Assembly: GCF_036785885.1 (NCBI RefSeq)
Contig: NC_092326.1
Coordinates: forward strand, 37,968,287 to 38,032,286
Reading direction: 5' to 3'
Source: Coffea arabica
Lineage: Eukaryota > Streptophyta > Magnoliopsida > Gentianales > Rubiaceae
Length of the DNA stretch: 64,000 bases
Shown: in pieces, positions 22,601-34,800 of the stretch
Position numbering within the stretch: position 1 is the first letter of the stretch
How the letters are laid out: each line of letters opens with the position of its first letter
Position numbers and translations under genes: made by a program
The notes under the pieces: model-generated
Database searches by the model: none
Seen by the model: only the letters and a program-made list of their open reading frames with translations
Told to the model about the DNA's origin: nothing

Positions 22601-24213
22601 ATGAATTGTCTGTGCTGACATAGTGACGGAATTTGCATCTTGGCTTGTTCCTGTTTTGGACCCAAAAAAAAAAAAGATATTATGGCTGTAAAAACCTGGG
22701 TGTTTCATTCTGCTGCTTCAAAAAATAGTGTTATTGGGGAAGAGTACTTTAGCTTCTCAAGCCAAGTTTGTATAATCTAGTATCCCACTTATACAATATC
22801 TTTCCTGAGTTTTAAAGCTATTGGTAATAGCAGCTTTTTTGTGCCGCACAGTAGGCAAGAATTGGAAGTGATGCACTTTTGGCTGTGATTCCAGATCCAG
22901 TTACATGCTTTTCAACTGCAAAGTATTCTCAAACTCAAGTATTCAAAGTCTTTCCCGGCTCCAGCTTGCTCATTGTTGATTGGATAACTAGCGGCCGTTA
23001 TGGAAGAGATGAAAAGTGGGACTTTGAACTTTACAAGAGCACTAACAACATTTTTCTAGAAGCTGATGAGCCTTTGTTTCTTGACACGGTACTGTCATCC
23101 TCAAGCCATGTTTTTTAACTATGCTAGCATCATTGTATGCTAAGCGTGTGATATTGAAGAGAGTGGTGAAACTGAAGTATTTTAATCTTATAAGAAATTT
23201 TTATTTTTTGAACTATTGCTTGCAATAGATTCATGTCAATCTTGAATATCTTTAGATTTTTGTAGAATCTTGTATTTTTTTTGTTTTAATTGCTTTTGAG
23301 CTCTCAACCTGTGGTCATTTAATGTCCTTTTAGTCAATTTATGCATATACAGGCCTTAATCCTGGGAATATATGCCATGTTGGATAATAGAATATTGTAA
23401 TCATGGCAACTGCAGTTTACAGGAACATGGTAAATTAATTTTGTCAAATGACTTTGAGCAAATGTTGATTAGATGCCTTAATGATAGGAAACATCTTTGA
23501 GATGAATTCCCAAAAAAAAAAAATTTTTTTTGGAAAATTGCTTTATTCTGATGGACTGAGCCTGGAGAATGTGTTTCTCGATGGCAATTAATGTTGACAT
23601 TAGTTGAAATAATCAAATGCAAACATCTCATGGAGATACAAGCTTCAGATCTTCAAACTCATTTACTCGGAACTTTGGTGCACTTTTTGAACTTTGGCTT
23701 GCTTAAAGATCATCTAGCACTTTGTCATGGACAGGAGTTATGTTACCCAATCTTCTATTGTCTTCAACATGGAGATCATTTAGCTAATTTTTTTCCTCTA
23801 TCAGGAATCTTTTGTTTTCCTTTTTCACACATGAATAATCATTAGTTGTTGGTGAAGTCTCAGAATGCTCTCTGCATTTGGGTTTCTTGACTCCCTTGTG
23901 TTGGGAGACTCTTGCTTTCGGTATTTTCTATACATCCGACTCTAAAACAAACTCATTTTGTTTTCTTTACATCTGAACTAATTAGAGAATGTTGATCCAA
24001 GAATGGTTACCTTTAATTCAGTTCTCTTCTCTGAAATTTTTCCTTCTACAAGATTGACTCTGTTGTATCTAGATGATGGTTATCCTTCTCATTTAAATGG
24101 CTCAGATTGTTTTACTTTGATCACAGATATTGCTAGAGCAGGGAAGGTATAGCAGTGTTGCTGAACGGATGCAAGATTATCAAGTAATTGCGATGGTTAT
24201 ACTTTTGGGGTAT
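19690..24213 (+). repeat. URED tandem duplication, unit 1
   Basis: Direct duplicate of about 25200-29785, covering roughly 0.8 kb of upstream sequence, exons 1-6 and their introns. Close similarity ends at 24213, three bases into intron 6. A weaker resemblance may run on to about 24320, with a 30-bp insertion. Small indels distinguish the units, for example a ~60-bp internal tandem repeat in the unit 2 upstream region near 25510-25560 and about 45 bp extra near 27050. Confidence 0.9.
20497..24209 (+). pseudogene. URED: Urease accessory protein UreD, copy 1, lacking exons 7-8
   Basis: UreD (UreH) acts with UreF and UreG to load nickel into apo-urease in the cytosol. Six exons with GT-AG borders are in frame: 20497-20595, 20714-20779, 20917-20991, 21132-21176, 22855-23088 and 24127-24209. 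They encode METGKVVVERVGG, the YGGGIVSGDSI core, DGCTTVLTTQASTKVYKS, DALLAVIPDPVTCF, IVDWITSGR, KWDFELYKS and AERMQDYQVIAMVILLG, as in plant UreD. Exons 7 and 8 (the C-terminal third) are absent before unit 2 begins. Reading past exon 6 adds six residues and stops, giving about 206 of the usual ~294 residues. The exon 6 donor is intact, so splicing onto copy 2 exon 7 is possible. Exon 1 differs from copy 2 by two substitutions (K14M and P26L) and by keeping the full 10-bp repeat. Identification is confident; functional status is inferred. Confidence 0.88.
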
Positions 24214-25199
24214 GCGTTGACTCGATGAATTAATTTAACCAGTACTCTTATTCTGATGAAGATTGTCCTAACATAAGATATAGGTCACTAAGTTTTGGTG
24301 AGTTATTGAGTTTGTTATTCTCATATTCTACTAAGTAGATGTTTTATCTTTTGACCACATGATAAATAAATTATAAAAAAAATATGTTTGTTATGTTTGT
24401 TTATGGATTTTATTCTTTTACTTTTTTGGTATCAATTGATTAGAATCCTTTTTGCAATTCCTTTTCTATAATCAACTTCTTCCAATCTATTAATGAACTA
24501 CCTTATAAAAATTTATATTAATAACTTTATTTTTTATCAATCAACTCACGTCTTTCCTCTTTCTAATGCTCTTTAATTATGTTATTTATTACTATTATTT
24601 GCTTGATTATTTATTACCATTATTAATAGCTGGACAAAGTATGCTACATTAATACTTATATAGATAGTTTGTTTTTCCTTCACTCTTCAGAAGATTCATG
24701 TACATAGAGTTTTTCCCTTCACTCTTCACAAGATTTATATATAGTAAAGATTTGTGACCAAATTTGACTAGAAAAAAAAGGGTAGGGATAGGGGGTAAGG
24801 GAAAATGATGAGAGAGGATTCTAAAGAAAGGCAGGGACATGGGGAAAAATGTAGAGGGTAAGAAAAAAGAGGTGGAGAGGAAAGGGGAGGAAAAATGAGA
24901 GAGGTGATAAGTTGAGATGGCAGGAAAGAGGGAAAAAAATGGGAAATAGGAGGGCGAAGGTAGAGTAAGGTAGCGGGGGAAGGGAAAAAAATGGCAAATT
25001 TCAAAGAACAAAAAGAAAAAAATTCAATAAAAATACTCCAAAAAATGTCACGCTGTATGTTTTTAACAAACACAGCTATAGTTAAATTATTTTAAAACAT
25101 CCTAAAAATATAATAATCTAAAAGGATATAAACTTTTAAGTTAACAACTTCAAAGAAAATTTGATAAATCCTCCTCATCTTCCTTATTCATTTTCAAAA
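24214..25199. other. Spacer between URED units
   Basis: No recognisable exon 7 or 8 occurs here. The 24210-24760 part is AT-rich. A strongly purine-biased tract follows at 24768-25021. The minus-strand frames at 24649-25073 are translations of that biased tract and are not genes. Confidence 0.6.
24768..25021 (+). repeat. ~250-bp polypurine tract
   Basis: The plus strand is almost all A and G (for example 'agggggtaagggaaaatgat', 'ggaaaggggaggaaaaatga'), with only scattered pyrimidines. It is low-complexity, with no coding signal. Confidence 0.85.
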
Positions 25200-28100
25200 C
25201 TAATGCAAAGGTGGAGAAGCCCTGCTCACCCTTGCATTTATACAAACCCTTGCGTTTATGCAAACACACAAATAGAGTTCAAAGACAAAATTTCGTTTAA
25301 AATACTTATCCTAGTTATAGATTGGAGAAGGTAAACATCCAACTGTGTGGTGGATAAGCGAATAAAGATAGGTAGAGTAGATTCGAGTTAATTGAGGCCT
25401 TGTGGAAGCTTATTTCATATTAGAATTGATTAGTGGGCTTACATTATCAGTACAAAAATGAGTGGGTTGTAATTGAAGTTTTATTATAGAGTTAATTTTA
25501 TACATATTGACAGTGTAAGTGAGTTTTAATTGGAATTTTATTGTAGAGTTAATTTTATATTTCAGTTACAATGTATACAGAGTCATGATTAGATGTATAA
25601 CATATTATACAAAATTTAAATTTTGATCAATTATCATACATTCAACAAAAATAATGCAGATATATTGTAGGTATATAAAAAATTAATCCTTTATTATATG
25701 GTTCAAAGATTCTCCCGTAGTCACTCGATAACTATTTTACATGGACATTAAATTAGCAATCCAAACAAGATTCCATTGAACAAAATGAGCCCTTAAACTC
25801 AGGGGGCTATGGTGTCCAATAGTATGAAATGTCAAATCAATGGTGTACAGCAGATTTTCTTCGAAACTTTTAGGGTCTAAGGATAGTTCTTCGCAAAATA
25901 AAGGGGGTGCAGTTTAAATTAACCAATTCTTTCCCACCTTAAAATTACAAGAAAGAAATTGCAGAGAGTCCACCTTAAAATTCCCAACAGGAATTGGACT
26001 TTGAGCCTTTGACAGAATCCGGGACAGAGATGGAAACAGGAAAGGTGGTAGTGGAGAGAGTTGGTGGAAAGTCAACTGCTACTCAAAGTATCCTCTTAAA
26101 TTCATCATCCCCAATAAGGTTCCCTCTCTATTCATGCCTATGGCGGAAACCAACATTCTGAAGTAATTATATTGGCATACAAGAAAGAACGTTTGATTCT
26201 TGATATGGGTTTTCATTTTTATGGTGGTTTTGGCAGGTGGGTCCTTCTCAAACTGATGCTGTTTGGATTTACACTATCACTTATGGTGGTGGAATTGTGT
26301 CGGTATGCACACTCTCCATTTCCTTGCATAAAGAGATGTGTATGGTTTTTGTGCATTTCTGTTTTTTTGTTAATACTTGAATAGTCTGCAGTAGTTCTAT
26401 GTTTTGGTTTGAGTGATTAAATTTGTTGTATGTATAAATAGGGTGATTCTATAATGTGTGATATTTCAGTTGGTGGTGGGTGCACCACAGTGTTAACCAC
26501 TCAAGCTTCAAAAAAGGTCAAATCTTTGATGCTATGTTCCATCTTATTGTTTTTGTTTTGCGTTTGCTATTAAGTATTGTTGGACTCTGTAATGCTTTAT
26601 TTTTCGTTCGTTTTTTATGATGCTTGGTTAATTTGGTATACACTATTGGTATATAGGTCTACAAATCCGTGGAATCAAAGTGCTCTAAACAAGTCCTGGA
26701 GGTAATCACCATTTTGCTTGATGAATAAGCTAATTCAGCATTTTTTGGTGTTTGTGTTTGATAATGTCTGGTATAACTTTTAACAGTTTCCCCACGACCG
26801 TGATTTACCTTTTTTGTCACCGTGGAGTCTAGAATGGTCAAAGAGTATAAAGGAAAAGTGGGCCTAGGCTGCATTTGACATGTTAATCTGAGATTGGAGT
26901 TGAACATGTCTGTCACCTAATTAAAGGTAGTAATTATCAAGAAACGTTTTCAATGATCTCGTACATGAAATGCTTTTCCAGATGGTGTTTGCTTTTGATT
27001 GCCTTCAAAGTTTCTTCAGCTGTTCCTCATGCTTGCAGCATTGTACAAGTTTTATGTGCACTTAATTTTTTTTTGAGAATTTGCTAGTACCATTATGTTA
27101 CCAACATATTTGTTACTAGCATTATGTTGCCAACATTATTCTGAAGCCAAGTTTTGCATCTTTTTAATCAATAAAGTGCTAGAAGGGAAACTGCTATTTT
27201 CTTAAATCATATTATGTTTACTTAAAAATTTTGATGTGGGAAACCTGATTCATGAGATGGCCAATTTGTTTTTATAGAAATTATGGACACACTCAAGTTG
27301 TCCAGTTGTCTCACTTGTTTATTGGGATACACTTCATTGTTCCTGTTAGATCTGTTCACCAGAAAAGGTTTCCAGTCCTGAATGTTCTATTTCTTTGGAC
27401 ATCATGAAGTAGATCTACTCTTGGAAGATCTTGGGATGGAGGGGATGGTTTGATTTTGAAGTGTAAGAGGTTGGGACAGAATAATCTGAACTTGTGGAAA
27501 AGAGAGGACGTGCAGGCTAGAAGACAGCTAGAATAAGGATTTTGATTGGAGCTGTACAGTTTAGAAGAGAAGATGGTGAATAAGAAGAAATCCTAGGATG
27601 CATTTATGTTCCAAGACAAGTTTAGGTCAAGCATTCAAGGGCCACATGAATCCCTTTTGCAAGTTATTGAAAGAGCACATGAGTCACACAGCATTAAAAC
27701 TATTAAAAGCTAATCTATAGATAAGGACCCTGATACAAAAACTTGCTAGATTATTCTACAACGCTTTTCTACCATTCCTAAAGGAACACCTAAAACTTCA
27801 CCTCATGAAATGAGCTACCTGCTGGAAATCTGGAATCTAGATTCACTGCAAATAAGTAGTATGAGGATGTCTGACTCTGAAGTAATAAGATTCATCCTAG
27901 CTTAACAATATCAAAATTCTAATAGAAAGTTAGTAGTAAAACCATTCTCTAAACTGCTTCCTTCATTTTCTTTGTATTACTTTTCATGAACCTTTAATAG
28001 ACTCTCGTAGCCCCTTGTTATCTTTAAATCACCTCTTGGATTTACCATTGGATCTGAAATACAAAAATTTACTACTTTATGCAAGCAAATTTTTCTGATA

Positions 28101-29785
28101 GGCAACAGGTGGAAGTAAGATGGGTCCGAGACCAAAAAAAAAAAAAGGTACAGTGCATGGCTATGAATTGTCTGTGCTGACATAGTGACGGAATTTTCAT
28201 CTTGGCTTGTTCTTGTTTTGGACCACAAAAAAAAAGGGATATTATGGCTGTAAAAACCTGGGTGTTTCATTCTGCTGCATCAAAAAATAGTGTTATTGGG
28301 GAAGAGTACTTTAGCTTCTCAAGCCAAGTTTGTATAATCTAGTATCCCACTTATACAATATCTTTCCTGAGTTTTAAAGCTATTGGTAATTGCAGCTTTT
28401 TTGTGCCGCACAGTAGGCAAGAATTGGAAGTGATGCACTTTTGGCTGTGATTCCAGATCCAGTTACATGCTTTTCAACTGCAAAGTATTCTCAAACTCAA
28501 GTATTCAAAGTCTTTCCCAGCTCCAGCTTGCTCATTGTTGATTGGATAACTAGTGGCCCTTATGGAAGAGGTGAAAAGTGGGACTTTGAACTTTACAAGA
28601 GCACTAACAACATTTTTCTGGAAGCTGATGAGCCTTTGTTTCTTGACATGGTACTGTCATCCTCAAGCCATGTTTTTTAACTATGCTAGCATCACTGGAT
28701 ACTAAGCGTGTGATATTGAAGAGAGTGGTGAAACTGAAGTATTTTAATCTTATAAGAAATTTTATTTTTTGAACTATTGCTTGCAATAGATTCATGTCAA
28801 TCTGGAATATCTTTAGATTTTTGTAGAATGTTGTATTTTTTTTTTTGTTTTAATTTCTTTCGAGCTTTCAACCTGTGGTCATTTAATGTCCTTTTAGTCA
28901 ATTTATGCATATGCAGGCCTTAATCCTGGGAATATATGTCATGTTGGATAATAGAATATTGTAATCATGGCAACTGCAGTTTACAGGAACATGGTAAATT
29001 AATTTTGTCAAACAACTTTGAGCAAATGTTGATTAGATGCCTTAATGATAGGAAACATCTTTGAGATGAATTCCCAGAAAAGAAAAAAAAAAGATCTTTT
29101 GGATGAAATTGCTTTATTCTGATGGACTGAGCCTGGAGAATGTGTTTCTCCATGGCAATTAATGTTGGGATTAGTTGAAATAATCAAATCCAAACATCTC
29201 ATGGAGATATAAGCTTCAGATCTTCAAACTGATTTACCTGGAACTTTGGTGCACTTTTTGAACTTTGGGTTGCTTAAAGATCATCCAGCACTTTGGCATG
29301 GACAGGTATTATGTTACCCAGGCTTCTATTGTCTTCAACATGGAGATCATTTAGCTAATTTTTTTCCTCTATCAGGAATCTTTTGTTTTCCTTTTTCACA
29401 CATGAATAATCATTAGTTGTTGGTGAAGTCTCAGAATGCTCTCTGCATTTGGGTTTCTTGACTTCCTTGCGTTGGGAGACTCTTGCTTTTGGCATTTTCT
29501 ATACATCCGACTCTAAAACAAACTCATTTTGTTTCTTTACATCTGAACTAATTAGAGAATGTTGATCCAAGAATGGTTACCTTTAATTCAGTTCTCTTCT
29601 CTGAAGTTTTTCCTTCTAAAAGATTGACTCTGTTGTATCTAGATGATGGTTATCCTTCTCATTTAAATGGCTCAGATTGTTTTACTTTGATCACAGATAT
29701 TGCTAGAGCAGGGAAGGTATAGCAGTATTGCTGAACGGATGCAATATTATCAAGTAATTGCGATGGTTATACTTTTGGGGTACTT
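25200..29785 (+). repeat. URED tandem duplication, unit 2
   Basis: Direct duplicate of 19690-24213 in the same orientation. This unit continues without a break into exons 7-8, so it is probably the ancestral 3' context, and unit 1 the added copy. Exon and intron positions correspond one to one. Confidence 0.9.
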
Positions 29786-31331
29786 TTATTCTTTATATGA
29801 TTATTTCCTTTCCACTACTTAGTTTTGGTTAACTGAGAGACTACAAATCTTTTTAATTTTAGACCAAAGCTGAAGTTCATTCAAGACCAAATTCAGGAAA
29901 ATGTTAAAAACTTGATGTCTCGGCAATTTTGTATTCCTTCAGGTAGCTCTGGACGATATGGAGATATCAATGACAATCCTTTCTTGACCAGACCCAGCTT
30001 TTTGGCCTCCTGCAGCGTCTTTGGTCAAAAGGTAGATTTTTTTCACATGGGTGTTAGTTTTCTTGCAATGGTAGGCTCTTTTTACAGTCAATATTCAATA
30101 GGTTCTGTTCCAAGGAAATTTTATTTTAGTGCTTGTTTAATACCACTGACTAATCTGCAAGGCTTTACATCTACAATTGCAGTCAAGATCTTCTACTAGT
30201 CGTGTCATATATGCTTGAAGATCCTCATGGAATTTTTAATGTCTTTGGATAGCTCTTTGAGAATCTTATGCTAATCAGTGGGTTACACGACATGAGCAAG
30301 TATATTACTCCCTCCGTCCCATTGATAGTGTCATACTTTCCTTTTTGGGCTGTCCCAAAATATTTGTCACTTGCTAAAAATAGTAAAGACTTATCATTCA
30401 CTTTCACTCTTTTACCTTTTTGGTCCCCACAATAATCAAGTTATGTGTGCCCTTTGAGCCCACTTGTTCAGTATTCATGTGTTTGAAAAGCCCATATGAA
30501 TATGTGTGTGGAGTGAAAAACCATGAGAAACTTGGTTGAAACCTTAGCGTGCAAAGCACGCACAAGATATGTGCAAACAAAACAAAAGTTCTGGTCCTAC
30601 CATCAAGAAGTTGTTTAGGCTTTAATTTGAATTGGCATAACCGATTGCATTTACACGAAGAGCTTGGGCGAGGGACAAAACGGTAAGCAACTCACCTATG
30701 CTGGAACTATTCATAAAAAGCACAGTTTTCTAAGTGCGACGAAATTTTTGGGACGGAGGGAGTACATGATTTTGCTATTAGGCATTGTGGTATTTTTTTT
30801 TCCTTTGATATGTTAATCTCCCATGGATCATCGTATGCCTTGTGGAAGCTTGATTTATGTATAGCCTAAATCTGCCTCGTCAAAATTTTGCCTGTCTCCA
30901 TTACATGCACATTGAAGATTGACATTTGACAAGCTTTCCACCTTGCAGTCATGCTTTCTCTTGAACTCCTTATTGTAAAAAATGCTTCTTTTCTTAAACT
31001 GAAGTAACATTTTCTGTAAGAATGTTTGGCATAGCTTCTGAAATTTCTGCTTCGTCTATGCTGACATTGATGTAGTTAAAATTCCATCTCTGCATCGTCA
31101 AGTCAGGGAAATTTTAGCATTTGTACAAATTGTTTCATGCGTCAAATTTTGTTTAACTAAGTATACGTGTTACATTCTTCATTTGAAGACATGCCAACTC
31201 CTCCCTGTTTTCTGCAGGGAAGAGGTGTTGTGGTTCGAATTGCTGCAATGACCACTGAGTCAGTTTACAGTTTTCTTCAATGTCAGTTGTCTGGCCTAGA
31301 CTCACTGCTTGGTGTGGCGCCATATCAGTAA
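26030..31331 (+). pseudogene. URED: Urease accessory protein UreD, copy 2, eight exons with exon 1 frameshift
   Basis: The exons are 26030-26118, 26237-26302, 26442-26516, 26657-26701, 28417-28650, 29697-29779, 29863-30031 and 31218-31331, all with GT-AG borders. Exons 7-8 give PKLKFIQDQIQENVKNLMS, PFLTRPSFLASCSVFGQK and GRGVVVRIAAMTTESVYSFL, ending GVAPYQ and stop, as in plant UreD. Exon 1 is 89 bp where copy 1 has 99. One unit of the direct repeat 'actgctactc' is missing after GGKST, so translation from the usual ATG leaves the UreD frame before CYSKYPLKF. I found no in-frame upstream ATG. Exon 3 also has unusual changes (DGC to GGC, STK to SKK), suggesting relaxed constraint. A Stowaway-type MITE lies in intron 7. 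Without the deletion the product would be about 294 residues, the normal length. Confidence 0.87.
30308..30762. mobile_element. Stowaway-like (Tc1/mariner) MITE in URED intron 7
   Basis: It starts 'ctccctccgtccca', ends with the exact inverse 'tgggacggagggag', and is flanked by TA on both sides (30306-30307 and 30763-30764). It is 455 bp, with no open frame of note. It lies in the sense strand of intron 7 and leaves the splice sites untouched. Confidence 0.92.
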
Positions 31332-31883
31332 TTGTGGAGGGCCTTTTTGTGGCTTAGGAAACATCATAAAGTCATCCAAGATTGTCTTAATTAAGTGGTA
31401 ATTTAATCTATGATATTGTATCTGGCAGATTTTCAACTTCTGTTATAGTGCCTAATGCTGGTTGCAAAATTTGTAGTGGGCATAATTTTATAAACCTCCC
31501 TTTAGGTTTCTGACAATTTGTAGTGATGTTTTGAGTGCTGTAATAATGTAAACCCCTATCACAATAAGTGATATTAAAAGGTCGTGGGAAATGTAGGCAA
31601 GTGATATCAAAGTCAAGTATTCATAGTTTATCCTTTTGAACCAGACATGAAAACGAGTTATATTTTTGACCCAAAATTGGGCATTTAAATGTTTCAAAAT
31701 TTGGAAAAAGGAATGGCCCTCATCAGCTTGAAAGCAAAAGTACACGTAAAGAATATGTAAAGAAGTCAAGAGGAAAAATAGTCTTGTTGAGATTTTTCCC
31801 CGCCCTGCCAGTACAACACCGCTACAAATTTATTACCTAACGAGACAATCAACCAATCTTACTTAGAGAACATGCACGCACCT
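31332..31883. other. Region between the converging URED and receptor-kinase genes
   Basis: Contains the 3' untranslated ends of both genes. About 31480-31530 resembles the end of the MULE-like family ('ataaacctccctttagg'), probably a scrap. The 93-codon minus-strand frame at 31488-31769 has no domain. Confidence 0.5.
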
Positions 31884-34800
31884 CTAGGACGTCCTTGAAT
31901 TCTGGGAACTCATGTACTGAAGCTTGATCTTTTTCAGTGCAACAAGAACATCTTGTATGCTGCTTCTCTCTCTCGAGGACTCTATCGTGCAGCCTAGAGC
32001 CACTTTCATGATTGAGGCTATGCAGCTTAGCTTTTCACCAATGCATTCATCACTTTCCTTTAGCAAATTAGCATCGATGACATTAGCTAATCCATCAGGT
32101 ATTGAATTAGCCACCCAGCTCTTCAGGCCCAATTTTTCACCAAACATTTCACTGTTGGGATTTGTTCTCGTGAAGACTTCCATCATCATAATTCCAAAAC
32201 TGTAGATGTCGCATTTTGCTGATACCAATCCTTCCAACCCATACTCTGCAAAACACATATAAATTCATCATATGTTCTTAAATTGATTGTATTTTTTTAG
32301 TTTGGAATTTGCAATAGCAAACAACTGAGGAAATGGTACTTTAGTTATACGAGAAAATTTGTACGAGAAAATTCTTCACCTGGTGCGAGATAGCCAACTG
32401 TGGCTAGTGTTTCGGTGTATGTGATGCTGTTCTCCTCGCCCAACAACTTTGTAAGGCCAAAATCACTTAGATGGGCAACCATGTCTTGATCCAGCAGCAC
32501 ATTACTTGGCTTCAGATCACAGTGAATTACTGGAGTCGCATACTCACAGTGGAGATATTGCAATGCACCTGCCACATCAATCAATATGTCCAATCTCTGC
32601 ATCAGATCCAGAAAATAGTTGTGCGAATACAACCACTTCTCGAGACTCCCATTAGGCATGAACTCGAGCACTAATGCCTTAAATTCAGGATTAGAGCAGC
32701 TACTAATAACTCTTGTGAGGTTTCGATGGCGAAGATTGCGCAACACTTCACATTCTACATCAAAACTCTTGAACGCTCCATCGACTTGTAAATTGAACAT
32801 CTTAACAGCCACAACCCTTCCATCATCAAGAGTGCCTCTATAAACAGATCCAAAGCTTCCAGTCCCCAGCAAATTGCTTTCATTGTACCCGTTAGTTGCT
32901 TGTAGAAGTTCAAAATATGAAATTCTTTCTGGCATTGCAACTAAGGATAAATTGGCTCCATTGGGAAGTTTATCTTTCCTTCGGTATCTCAGGTAAACAA
33001 ATCCAAAGGACAAGGCTCCCATTGCTATTATCACCCCCAGTAGAATATAAATCGCTCGACGCACTCTTTTTGTTCTTGATCTGTGAGCTGAAATAGTTGG
33101 GCATGGAGGCACAAGAAACCTTTGAGCTCCACAGAGGGCTTGATTTGAAGCAAAGGATTCGGCAGTGCAGTTTGTAAATGGCCCTTTGGATGGAATTTCA
33201 CCACTTAAATTGTTAAAAGAGAGATTGATATATTTAAGATACTGAAGGTTCTCCATTGACATTGGAATTGATCCAGAAAGAAAGTTATGTGATAGATCCA
33301 ATGACTCCAAGCTGAACACCTTACCAATCGATTCTGGGATTGATCCTTGCAATCTGTTGTGTGCTAGAGAAAGATTTTGCAGGTTCTGCATGTCTCCAAT
33401 TGAGTCAGGAATGCCACCTGAGAACTGATTGCTTGACAAATCAACCCAATTTGCCATCTTCATATTCGTAATAGCATACGGCAAAGATCCACTCAGCAGA
33501 TTTGAGGAGAGGTCAAGCATTAAGAGATCTTTTAGGTTCCATATTTCCTCAGGTGGAGCAGAATATAGTTTGTTGTGACTTAGGTCAAGATGCCTTAGGG
33601 AAGTAAGATTTCCGAAGCACTTTGGAATTGAGGCCATAAATTGATTTTGTCCAAGGTTCATTGTATCCAGGTTGTGGAGAGCACAAAGAAAATGCAGGGG
33701 AACTCTGCTAATTAGTTTGGTCATACTGAGATCCATGTATTGAAGCTTTTGCAAATCTTTCATTGTAGCTGGCAACGACCCAGTTAAGTCATTGTTTGAT
33801 AGATCTAATAGGATCAAACTTCTCAAGTTTCCTATTCCATCAGGAATGCTGCCCTTTATTTCACAATACGGTACATATAGTTGTTCAAGGGAAGTTGATA
33901 GATTACTGACCGAGTTTGGAATGATCCCATTCAATGGATTGCCACCCAAAAACAATATTGCCAAATATTTGCATTTTGCCAATGAAGTGATGAAGCTCAA
34001 CTCTGGAGATGAGGAGTCGCTCACTAAATTGTTGATGGCTAGATCCAGCAGTTCGAGCAACCTCAAGTCTCCCATGGAAGTGGGAATTGGACCCGTGAAC
34101 TTGTTATCACCAATTTCTATGAGACGGAGATTAGAAGAATTTGAGATTGAACTAGGTAATGCTCCAGAAAGGTGATTATTGCTGAGATAAAGCTCTTCTA
34201 GATTGGCAAGCCCATAACCGAATGTTGATGGAAGATTGCCTGAAAGTTGATTTCGTAAAAGTGACATAACACTCAACTTTGAGAGGTTGAAGATCTCTAT
34301 TGGTATGGAACCAGTTAAGCTATTGAATTCCATGTCGAGTTGTTGCAGTAAGTACCAGTTACCAATCTCTCGTGGTATTACACCTGGCGAAATAATATTG
34401 AGCATATATATTAAACCATATAAACCTCTAATTTCTGCCATTGAGAAAATTGTCGTACCTGTTAAGTTGTTATGTGCAAAATTTTGTATTTTAATCATAG
34501 TTGAATTACCAATCTCTTTTGGAATTTGGCCTGCAAAAACGAAATGGAATAAATGTCAACAAGTTGAGATCTTTGATGGACGTTTCTTCAAAACGTAAAT
34601 GAGAAAATTAATCGGCCAAAAGGGGGAAATTGGCCACATCCCAGCACCTCTCAACATTTTGAAATGGGCTCATTTTGGAATGAAAAAGACATTCTAAATT
34701 AAATGCATGTGAAAATTAATTTTGTTTTCAAATTTTTTTTTGCTATTATGTAAAGCCCTAAGAAAATATGAATATGTTTTCGCCATTAACCTGCCCATCA

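Noticed and set aside
22414..23845. Open frames shared between the two URED units outside the exons
   Set aside because: They fall in introns 4 and 5, differ in frame between the units, and owe their similarity to the duplication.
24649..25073. Two overlapping minus-strand frames rich in Phe, Pro, Ser and Leu
   Set aside because: They are translations of a polypurine tract. Two frames being open at once reflects base bias and not selection.
26030..26185. Rescue of URED copy 2 by an upstream in-frame start
   Set aside because: Reading back from CYSKYPLKF in that frame reaches a stop (about 26002) without passing an ATG.
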